Source: Cyathus striatus | Taxonomy: Eukaryota > Basidiomycota > Agaricomycetes > Agaricales > Nidulariaceae | Assembly (NCBI GenBank): GCA_025738555.1 | Contig: JAOVFP010000023.1 | Location: 744,001-808,000, forward strand | DNA length: 64,000 bases | Reading direction: 5' to 3' | Shown here: in pieces, positions 11,848 through 21,027 of the stretch | How positions within the stretch are numbered: position 1 is the first letter of the stretch | How the letters are laid out: each line of letters starts with the position of its first letter | Translations under genes and position numbers: made by a program | Notes under the pieces: model-generated | What the model saw: the letters and a program-made list of their open reading frames with translations, nothing else | The model's database searches: none | Told to the model about the DNA's origin: nothing

Positions 11848-12493
11848 TCAGGGACTCGGTGTGCCTGTAAAACTTTTACATGAATCGCTCGGACATATTA
11901 TTACTGTGGAATTGAAAACGGGTCAGCTATATCGTGGCAAATTAGCAGAAGGTGAACACTATTATTGTCAGCGAGATTCCGACATACTGATTCATGTTTC
12001 TTTCTCTTCAGCGGAGGATAACTTAAACATTTCTCTTAAGGATATAACCGTTACCGGGCGTGATGGACGAGTGTCTCAATTAGATCAAGTTTATATTCGG
12101 GGAAGTATGGTCCGTTTCTTCATCGTACCCGATATGTTGCAGAATGCTCCAATGTGCGTAAAAATTAATGTCATTTTCTTGATTGCAACTGAAGTTTCGT
12201 CTTCTCTTTTTCAAGGTTCAAGCGTGTTGGACCTAACGCAATGAGAGGACGAGGTATTGGAACGGCTCGCGGTCGCGCAACAATTATGAGAGGTGTGTTC
12301 TTGTTTTCCTTGGTTCCGAGGATGTTATATGTGCTATTTATTGATACTCACGTTAATCTTCGTTGCTTTTTTTCTTCAGCTAATGGTATGTCTTGTTTTC
12401 AAACACTATATCTGTTCACTGATGTCTCTGGCTCTTTTCTCAGCTCGGCGTGGTCGTGGAGTAGCACCGGCTGCAAGGGGTATCAGGCGGTAG
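11840..12493 (+). CDS. SMD3: small nuclear ribonucleoprotein Sm D3
   Basis: Core Sm-ring protein of the spliceosomal U1, U2, U4 and U5 snRNPs. Exons 11840-11951, 12012-12153, 12216-12292, a proposed 6-nt exon 12380-12385, and 12444-12493 give 128 residues. Sm motif 1 is [20 protein letters not shown] with [17 protein letters not shown]; Sm motif 2 is [20 protein letters not shown]. The tail is Arg/Gly-rich ([16 protein letters not shown] ... [15 protein letters not shown]), as expected for an SmD protein that is symmetrically dimethylated. The microexon adds Ala-Asn. If it is skipped the frame is still open, so both isoforms would be full length (126 or 128 residues). Start chosen from the conserved distance to GVPVK. 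Confidence 0.93.
12380..12385 (+). other. candidate 6-nt microexon of SmD3 (CTAATG)
   Basis: Six bases lie between a strong acceptor (cttttttttcttcag) and a perfect donor (gtatgt), with a second complete acceptor at 12443. Reading it in frame adds Ala-Asn within the RG-rich tail. Confidence 0.6.
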
Positions 12494-13741
12494 TAGGAGA
12501 ATCACCTTTAGGCCATACACCAGTTCCGTTGCAATTGAAATAATGTGTCACAAAAAGGACGAGGATTGCTACTTTTCTCGCCGTTGTATCCTTCTTTGAT
12601 TCTTGTTTGTACCTTTGTAGGAAACCGATAGGTAATTAATATCACGCGTGAGTATGCCGTCGCTCGCAATATGATTTACGGAGTTAAGTTCTTACCTGCG
12701 ACGAATTGACAATGTCAGGACTTGCTTTGATGTACAGAGTATGTGTCTACTCTTAGTAACGTCTCTTGTTGCGAGAATTGTTGTTCCATCTTTTTTCGCA
12801 TTCCGGAAGTTTTTACTTGCGATCTCTCTTTTGGATGTTTCGGTTTCGCAGGACGTTACTCGATTCTTTAAGCTTCAACGTTCAACACCGCTTTGACATC
12901 TATTGTTCCAACGTTCTGATATCACACGAATAAACCAGCAAGTCGTACCGCTCCATTGATGAGCAAAGTCATTGATAATGAGAATTTCCACGGCTATCTA
13001 CGAAGTATGAACACCGATGATATATATCTCGTGCCTCTGAGTAGTGTCGCTGTACACGTTATACCGCTACCTCCTTTTGATCTGATTACTGCGTTTTTTT
13101 TAAATCTGTCTAACGAAGAAACGAACCTGTACTTATTAAAAGTCATAATGGATATATATCGGTGAATTTTTCATGAGAGATCGCATGGAGACATAAACAG
13201 ACCGTGAGTAGGATTCCCCTTGGGCAGTACCCTTATCCTCGGCGACGCTGGTGGGTAGAATGAGGGTGTCCGAATCGGTTGTCCGGATGGGATTTATATG
13301 AGACAAAATGATGGCTAGCTACGGTACCACAAATCACGGATGACAAAAGCAGACAGTTGGACAGCTTATCAAGGACCGACTGACTGAGTCGGTTCCTGTC
13401 GGTCCAGTGGAGTGAGGGTGAGAGGTCCACCAGTTGTTGTAGTGCGAATGAAAGAAAGTCAGTGGTGAAATGTGGTGTTCTTGAATATCGGATGTGAACT
13501 CAAAGGAGAATAGGTGCGTGATCGAAGGGAACTGAAGGCTATCGGTTACGACGATGAGAAAGACAAGAGTAGATAATGATACGAGGAACCAAAGTTGGCC
13601 ATAAAGTGGTTCGAGTGCAAAGACCGAGGGTGATACTGTCAAGATAGACTAGTATTGAAAAATGTAAGAGCGAGAAGGTGCGGAGACCCTAAGAAGATCA
13701 CAGCGGGTACTGGCGGGTATTGCATTCAATGAAAAAGCTGG
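12494..13741. other. 1.25-kb intergenic, no supported gene
   Basis: Convergent gap between SmD3 and SDHAF4, large for this window. Open frames of 65-102 codons occur on both strands (for example 12956-13165 plus and 13334-13642 minus), but none shows a recognisable domain or typical splice pattern. A noncoding RNA here cannot be excluded. Confidence 0.5.
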
Positions 13742-14216
13742 CTAGAAATCGGAAACTCTGCCCTTGAAACTCCAGTCTCCACCCTCATCTTCCGTCGACC
13801 GTTTTACAGGCTCTTGCTTGGGCCCACCTTGTTCTCCCGTGCGAGGATTGACGTTGCCCTCGAAATCAGGTTGGACTGGGAGACGTGCATCAGGGTGAAG
13901 ATCGAGACTTGGGTTGGGGGAAGAGGAAGATGACTGTGATTTGCGAACGAGGTCTTCGAATTCACGTTGCTGTTCACGAGGCAAGGGAGGGGGAGCGGGG
14001 CGGTTCAGGTTGGACGCCATTGTTCGGGACCAAAGCTTGGTGGGAGGATTTGAGACGGCCATGCGGAAAAACGAGGAAAGCATAACTGAACGGGTGTAAG
14101 AAAGAGCAGGAGCGATAAGGATGAGGAGCGGGAAGTTGGGACTCACTGCTTTGAGAGAAGCGGGGCGGGATGTTGGCGGGAGAGTGGCGGAGCAGACGTC
14201 GACGGATCACGGTCAT
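13742..14216 (-). CDS. SDH8: succinate dehydrogenase assembly factor 4 (SDHAF4/Sdh8)
   Basis: Mitochondrial matrix chaperone that protects flavinated Sdh1 during assembly of respiratory complex II. Two exons, 14216-14147 and 14085-13742, give 137 residues; the intron has a GTGAGT donor and GTTCAG acceptor. The N-terminus (MTVIRRRLLRHSPANIPPRF, then further Arg/Ser residues) is a good mitochondrial presequence. The C-terminus carries the DUF1674/SDHAF4 signature: NPRTGEQGGPK, then GGDWSFKGRVSDF. The usual motif is N-P-x-T-x-E-x-G-G-P-x followed by DW...GR..DF. Between them lies a Ser-rich acidic linker. An upstream in-frame Met also exists, but the one at 14216 gives the best presequence. It is divergent from a Zn2Cys6 factor. 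Confidence 0.9.
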
Positions 14217-14545
14217 TATCACAGTCAGATTACATAAACGAGGACAGATGCACTCAGAGTCCATACAATTATTTGAATACTTGCACATCACCTGCCTGTC
14301 TTCACCGACCTCCCCAACTCCATCCTCCTCCTCCTCCTTCTCGTCCTCCTCCTCCTCATCCTCGTCTTCCTCATCCTCTTCTCATCCTCCTCCTTCCCCT
14401 CCTCATCCTCATCCTCCTCCTCCTTCCCCTCTTCATCCTCCACCCACTCCTGCATTCGTTCCTATGCAATCCTCAACCTGCTTTCCACACTCGCCTTCTA
14501 ATCCTCTCCGTCCTGTCTATCCTTCCACCCTTTCATCTGTCACAC
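14217..14545. promoter_or_regulatory. divergent promoter SDHAF4/Zn2Cys6 factor
   Basis: 329 bp between two divergent start codons, dominated by the pyrimidine tract at 14322-14449. Polypyrimidine stretches are common in promoters and 5' leaders of filamentous fungi. Confidence 0.5.
14322..14449. repeat. imperfect TCC/CTC/CAT trinucleotide tract
   Basis: About 128 bp of almost pure pyrimidine on the plus strand, built from tcc, tcctca and tccttc units, so the minus strand is GGA-rich. It creates spurious Ser- and Pro-rich frames in all phases. Such mirror-like polypurine tracts can form triplex or G-rich structures. Confidence 0.85.
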
Positions 14546-17500
14546 ATGTCCCCATTCAGCTCCCATGATTCCGTAGAATCATCCCCAGCCCCTTCCTTGA
14601 TTAGAAGGAGGCGCAAAGACCGTGCCTGCGACGCGTGCCGTCGTCGAAAGACAAAATGCGATGGACCATTTATGCCCGGCAACAGGTGCACCAGTTGCAT
14701 CCAATCAAATAAACCCTGTACTTACGTGTATGCCCTTTCTTTCATGTTCTCTACATCATACGCTGATGCAACTTTTTTCTTTAGAGAAACGTCCCAACCT
14801 CGAGGCCCCCCCAAAGCGTTCGCATTTCTATTTATACCTCCTCTGACCTGGTCTCTCAATCCTTGTTCCAGATATATCACAAGTCTCGAAGATAGGATGG
14901 AGCAATTAGAAGCTCTACTTGCACAGGTATGTCCTACTTGCGTGTCTGCAAGCCGTCCGTTCCTATCGGGGTTGTTCGTTTCTCGTTAGTGTGGCCCATT
15001 TGTCACCCATCCCTAGTCGGCCTGCTACACACGATCCCTCCTCCCATAAAAATAGGAAGACACTGATATGGATGCCTATTCTTCAGATCTATCCTGGTGT
15101 AGATTTCTCCGACGAACTGGGGCCTCCCGTTATTCGAGATTCTTGGAAATCGACATCGACTGGGGATTCACCTGCCTTAAACGCGTTAAGAGAACCACAG
15201 AGTTATCATCGTCCAGATCTACTCAGGAAACGTTCTTTGCCTTCGCATCTCTCGCTGCCTTCTATATCAGGTTCTATATCACCCCAGGTGATATCTGGAC
15301 CACAACGACCCCGCTCGAGGAAGTCTGAACCTCGTCTTTCCGCGTTATACCTGAAAGGCGAAATATCCGAAGACGTATCTTCGGGAGAAGACTCACTACC
15401 CCACTCTGACAATGAAAATTTGTCCGTCGATGGTGGCTATGGAGGTGTCATAAAGCTGACCCATGTTACATCCGAAAAACACGAACAAAAGGACCCAAAC
15501 GGAAACCGTTTTCATGGTAGAAGTAGTACAATGGGGCTCGTTGAGGTCACACGACATCTGAAAAATATGCACTTGAAGGAAGCCATGAAACCATCCACGA
15601 GTTTGGAACAGAGCGAAATCTTCACTATGCTATCTAGACGACCGGAATTTTGGGACACACCATCGGTAAGTCTTGACTTTTCTCCTTTACAATTAGTAAC
15701 CATTCTGGGGGTAGTGGGAGCAACTATATGAAGGTCATCACATTGACTCCCCGACTATAATACCCTCAATATTGGAACACTTTCCTCCACAGGATCTAGC
15801 TGAAGTCCTTATAGATCTTTACTTCCTCCACGTTAATACCCAATTTCCACTTCTACATCGCCCCACATTTAGGAGGCAATGGCAAGATAAGTTGCATCAT
15901 CGTGATATTTGGTTTGCAGATGTATGCCTTAGCCTGTTTTCTGTCGCAAGTCGGTGGTGTGATGATCCGCGTATTCTTCCAGAGGGAACGAAGACCGAAT
16001 ATGGCGAGCCCAACTGGACTCTTGCGGGTTGGAGATACTACGAGCCAGCCATCGGTATGTAACAGTCACCATTTTAAACTTCATTATACGAAACGTTTCC
16101 GCAGGGGTACACCGCCTGCGTCGCAGTCTTCTTTATCCTGTGACCTTATTTGAAATTCAGACCTTCACAGTAAGCAAACTTACATTGAAGCCATTCATTT
16201 TCTTATGGTCATTTTTCTAGCTTCTAGCAATGTTTGTTAGGGGTACGCAAAGCTACCCATCTGCGTGGATATTTGTAAATGTCGGTCTACGAAAAGCGCA
16301 AGACGTAGGTGCTCACCGTAAGAAAGTGTATCACGAGAGACCAAACGTTGAAGATGAACTCTGGAAGCGTGCATTCTGGCATCTTGTAATATTCGATCGC
16401 ATGGGAGGCGTTGGCCTGGGAAGAGCATGCAGCATTCAAGAAGAAGAGTAGGCGACTTACCAATTCTTGAAATTAAATCCTCTTGAATCTTTTTTACAGT
16501 TTTGACCTTGACCCCCCTCTTGAAGTTGATGATGAATACTGGGAGTTGCAGGACCCGAGGAAGTCATTTAAGCAACCGCCTGGGGTACCTTCAAAGATCG
16601 CTGCATTTAACGAATTCATTAAATTAACCCAGATTATGGCGTTTACTATGAAAACACTAGTAGGCATGCATTTGCTATATATTTTGACGCGTGTTTAATG
16701 TATTATAATATACAGTATTGTATTGATCAAACAAAGGTCTTCGGCAGTTTATTCGTAGGCGACTGGCGAGAGAAAATAATCTCAGAGCTTACCCATGCCC
16801 TACAAAAGTGGATCAAGGAGGTTCCTGACCATCGTACGTGTATTTTGATATCGCGATTGTCCTTTTGTTAAATATTTCTCACTACTTAGTTCGCTGGTCA
16901 GAAAAAATGCATGATCCTATTTTCGCTGGCCAATCAGCCACCATTTTCACGGCATATTATCTTACGGAAATTTTAATATATCGACCATTCATTCCTAATC
17001 AGAGAGTTTCTTCCTCCAATATTCCCCCATTTTCTTACTCCGCATTTGATGTTTGCATTAAGGCTGCTCGTGCTTCAGCTCGTATCACCAAGGTTGAAAT
17101 GGAACGTGGCTTAAGCAACGTTCCGAATACTATCGCTGTCTCTTACATTTCTGCTGGATTGCTACTCCTTAAAATATGGGAAATGAAGATTTGGGAGAAG
17201 ACACAACCTTTAAATGAGTCCAAGGACACTAAACCACCCCTGGCACACCAGATCGATGGTCTGACAAATGACGTAAAAATATTTGTGAACGCATTAGAAT
17301 GCGCCCGTCCAAGGTGGTCTATAGTGCAGAGTTACCTGTAAGTTTACGTTTATTCTGCAGATGAAGATTATGTGTTCAAATATACCATTTCTTAGAGGCA
17401 AAGTTCAAGAATTGCTACCTCAAACAGTTGTGCCCAATTTTAATTCCCAGGAACATAATGCAACGATTCATACCTCTAGATCAAGAGCTGAAGAGCGGTA

Positions 17501-17993
17501 TAAACCTATCTTCCCTTTGAAGGCAAATCAAACCACTACAGATGGGAGGACAACTCATGCTTGGGGTGAATATGAAATGCAGACGTATCACACTGCAGAT
17601 ATTTCTTCAGATTCGTCTGTCTACTTAGAAAACCATTCCTCCCAGCTACACGCTTTCACAGATGATCATATTGCTCCTTCACGAGAAAGCCATATAAGGA
17701 GTTCTGGAATTCGTCATATTTCTGCGCTTCGAGAAGAGTATAATTGGTGCAATCCTGCGCAGGACAGTGCTGGATTTGGTCAACCGAACGGTAGAACTCG
17801 CAAATTTTCCGATATTACTCCTGCATATCCATATATCGAGGAATCTGTGCGACGCACCTCTTTACCAACAAGGAGGTACTCGATGATTGAAAGTGTTAAC
17901 CATAAAGATGGCGCTTTATTAGGCACCGTACAAGATACAAGCTTATATGGGCCCATTCATTATCCTACAACCAGTCCCAACTATTATCGCTAG
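14546..17993 (+). CDS. Zn2Cys6 fungal transcription factor with fungal_trans domain
   Basis: Nuclear DNA-binding regulator; target unknown. The start MSPFSSHDSVE precedes the binuclear cluster: DRACDACRRRKTKCDG then MPGNRCTSCIQSNKPCTY, giving all six cysteines. A short dimerisation coiled coil follows (YITSLEDRMEQLEALLAQ), then IYPGVDFSDELGPPVIRDSW, joined across an intron of about 160 bp ending at attcttcag. The middle homology region (fungal_trans) runs from about 15770 to 17340: VLIDLYFLHVNTQFPLLHRP, DIWFADVCLSLFSVASRW, RKAQDVGAHRKK, WKRAFWHLVIFDRMGG. The C-terminal part is polar and disordered. At least eight introns. The stop is TAG at 17991-17993; the same frame then stays open for 25 codons (see findings). 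Relation to XlnR-type regulators is possible but not shown. Confidence 0.88.
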
Positions 17994-18549
17994 TATCGAC
18001 AACTATTTCCGCCTGGACCAAATGATACCCAGCCTTTGCGCAGTGTCGACGGAGGAGCCGCCACGAAATAGAGGGTATGGTGCATCCATACCACCCTAGC
18101 CGAAGATATTGTCCAGACAGTTAAGTCTCGGTAATCTAGGAGACGCAGGGAAACACCTTCGTCGAAAATCTATTAGACTTAAGCTTGGTCTTAATTTGTA
18201 TATTATTCATTGGCTTTCTCTTCGCTGTAGTTATATTAATGCAATGTCACATAATCTTTTAACAATATTCTGTACACCTTTGGTAATATCATTGTTATTA
18301 GTTTCTCAGTTACCAACTGTGATATCTATACATGAACATCATCTTTCCTTACATTTATAAAGGAATGCATACACCTGAGGCACCACTTCAGATGGTAGCC
18401 TTCACTGAAGAACAAGATGACAATACCCCCGCAAATGCCATGAATGATTGAATATTTTTGTACACGCTGACGTGGTCGCATCCAGATAATCCATATTACC
18501 AAAAGGCAATTACATGTAGAGTAATAGGTGTATATTGTCCATTGAGAAA
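17994..18549. other. convergent intergenic, possible in-frame extension
   Basis: 556 bp between the Zn2Cys6 factor and YIP1, facing each other. The first 78 bases continue the upstream frame to a second TAG at 18069-18071. The rest is AT-rich 3' sequence with no supported gene. Confidence 0.5.
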
Positions 18550-19499
18550 TTATTTGTCGCCAGGAGAGCCACTAAAAATACTAAGAAGGCCAAAGCAGCC
18601 ATAAAGGAGACCAACTGGATATGCGACAAGCAAACGTTGCTCCGACATGCGAAGAACGGCAACAAAGATACCGGAGGCAGCATAGGTACACCAGAGGATG
18701 GATATCATAGCGAGAAGGTAGCCAAACGTATCACTGTAAAAATATCAGAACCATGCAGTTTAACATAACCACTGGGACATACTCAAGCCGAACCATGACA
18801 CTGATAGCTCCGATGCCAACCATTGGAAGTAGACAATAGCCTAGAACAGATGCAGTACGATATGCATCGATACCTTGTTCCGACATGAGGTTAAGAAGGG
18901 TGTATATTGATACTGAGCCAAATAGGCCAACACCATAAATATATCCGAAAGTCGGTTTTCCGGACTGCGAAAGTCAGGTAAGAAACTGGAATACATACTC
19001 GCTGGGATAGTAAAGAAACGCACAAAAAGAAGGAAAAGCGCAAAGAAAAAACAGAAAACAATTGGGCCTGCAAGGTCCGCATCATCCATGATATGTTCAT
19101 CTATACGTTGTAATGGATTGAGTACGGTAAGCGATTTCATCCTTATATGCGAGAAATTAATGCCAAGCTCTGGTAAGTAATATTGTAAGCCAACGAAAGT
19201 GAGTTGTGTAGCATTAACTTGCCTTCAAGTAGAGGGGGTTCTCCCTCAATTCCCCCAGTTCCGAACGCGGTCCACCATCCAGCTTGTGCAGGTATGTTTC
19301 CACCGAAGCTGGCGGATTGTGTTATAGAGCCTTGAGGGGGCATGTGTCCGTCGAGACTTGGTCGCGAGCCAGGATAGAATGTATTCTGGTCCGACGAAGG
19401 GGTGACAGGTGCGTAGAACTGCAGGGGTTCCTGTGCCGGTTGGTAGTAAACATTCTGGGACGAGGATGCGGCGTAGGGGTTGGTAGTGTCTTGCCACAT
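18550..19499 (-). CDS. YIP1: Yip1/YIPF5 Golgi membrane protein
   Basis: Multi-span protein of ER-Golgi vesicles that binds Ypt/Rab GTPases. Exons 19499-19223, 19169-19024, 18964-18783 and 18733-18550 give 262 residues. A Tyr/Pro/Gln-rich cytosolic N-terminus of about 90 residues leads into the family signature [14 protein letters not shown], then [20 protein letters not shown], followed by about five membrane helices ([50 protein letters not shown]; the later two end in [16 protein letters not shown]). The first intron begins with GC (GAAG|gcaagt), and the GT alternative two bases on gives the wrong phase. Divergent from NSA2, with 287 bp between the starts. Confidence 0.93.
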
Positions 19500-19786
19500 T
19501 GTGCTGTTAAGACAAATATCGTATAAATTTTTGGCAAGACACGGGAAGAGAAAGCATACACGTATTCGCGGGTTTTAACTTTTCAACGAGTGCCACAACT
19601 GCCAGTGGATTGTGCGCACTGCGACGTAGCGGTGTATGAATATCACGTGATGCCGACGGCAAACTTCGCTATTGTCAATTGACTCGCATTTGGCTAAGCC
19701 CATAATCGTTTATATCACGTGATTGAAGGAAGATACCGACCGGCTACCGGTCTAGCATTTGGCAAGATCTTTTCGTTAGAGCACTC

Positions 19787-20802
19787 ATGGTGAGCTGCAT
19801 TTCCCTCACTTGTCTGCTCTTCTCACTTTTTCATTTCCGTCTAGCCGCAAAACGAGTACATAGAGGAGCACATTAAACGTCATGGACGTAGACTCGATTA
19901 CTACGAACGAAGGTATGTGGACCTTGTCCATATTTCTTTTTGTAGATCTGATCCTAGCTCAATGCAGGCGCAAACGCGAGGCTCGAGCAGCCCATCGTTC
20001 TTCTGCAGTTGCACAAAAGGCTTTCGGTATAAAGGCAAAGCTTTTACATGCCAAGCGCCATGCTGAGAAGGTGCAAATGAAGAAGACCTTGAAAGCACAC
20101 GATGAACGCAATGTCAAACAGGCTGATGATTCTACCGTCCCAGACGGTGCTCTTCCCACATATCTTCTCGACCGTGAAGGCCAGAAGGATGCAAAAACCC
20201 TCTCATCTGCCATAAAGCAGAAGCGCAAAGAGAAGGCAGCCAAGTATGCGGTCCCTCTTCCCAAAGTCCGCGGAATTGCGGAAGACGAAATGTTCAAGGT
20301 TGTAAAGACTGGGAAGAGTAAGAGTAAGAGCTGGAAACGAATGGTCACAAAGGCTACATTTGTTGGAGAAAGTTTCACTCGTAAACCAGTCAAGATGGAG
20401 AGGTTTATTCGTCCTATGGCACTCCGCTATAAGAAGGCCAACGTTACACATCGTTCGTTATTCATTTATTCATTATCTTTTTTCTCTTTGAATTTTGATA
20501 CGTAATCTGTACTGCAGCCGATTTGAAAGCCACTTTTCAACTCCAAATACTCGGAGTTAAGAAGAATCCCCAGTCTCCGATGTATACTCAGCTTGGTGTT
20601 ATGACGAAGGGTACAGTTATCGAAGTCAATGTTTCCGAACTTGGTATGGTCACCGCTGGCGGGAAAGTTGTTTTCGGGAAGTACGCGCAGATTACCAACA
20701 ATCCTGAAAACGATGGTTGTATCAATGCTGTCCTCCGTAAGTTTACCTTCATTTTAGTACTCATCGCAATTCTCATTCTTGGCATTTAACCTAGTTGTAT
20801 GA
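19787..20802 (+). CDS. NSA2: NSA2 ribosome biogenesis factor (TINP1)
   Basis: Nuclear factor of late pre-60S particles, needed for 27S rRNA processing; it shares its C-terminal fold with ribosomal protein eS8. Exons 19787-19789, 19845-19912, 19968-20452, 20518-20736 and 20795-20802 give 260 residues, exactly the length I recall for the human protein. The sequence reads (M)[20 protein letters not shown], a long basic helix ([20 protein letters not shown]), [39 protein letters not shown], and ends [15 protein letters not shown]. The first coding exon is only the ATG, and the last coding exon has eight bases (TTGTATGA) that complete Leu-Val-stop. Confidence 0.96.
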
Positions 20803-21027
20803 CGCTTTCTTCATGACGTTTGGCAGTTCTGTATTCTTACTCTACGACACACGCTCATTTTTGACTGATCACACTCGATTGAATAACTGCTCAAAAGTAC
20901 CTACCACGACATGTCCATATACCTATATTTGGTCTGCAATAGTATTAGCACTATTGAAGAAACTTCGAATTTCTCTACATCTTCTTCGTCCATGCCGATC
21001 TATTACCATCTCTTTATTATATTAAAA

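Noticed and set aside
12956..13165. 69-codon ORF downstream of SmD3, and a possible C/D-box snoRNA over 12955-13040
   Set aside because: The peptide has no family pattern. The box-like words TGATGA and CTGA are present, but terminal stem, C'/D' boxes and a guide match are not convincing.
13334..13642. 102-codon minus-strand ORF beyond the SDHAF4 stop
   Set aside because: No splice-consistent link, no domain, and hydrophobic/Ser-rich composition typical of chance frames.
14170..14568. 132-codon ORF with poly-Ser and His/Pro runs
   Set aside because: Created by the TCC/CTC repeat tract, which stays open in several frames; it also overlaps the true Zn2Cys6 start in another frame.
18109..18360. 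83-codon ORF in the gap between the Zn2Cys6 factor and YIP1
   Set aside because: Low-complexity Leu/Ser/Ile sequence in AT-rich DNA with no splice partner.
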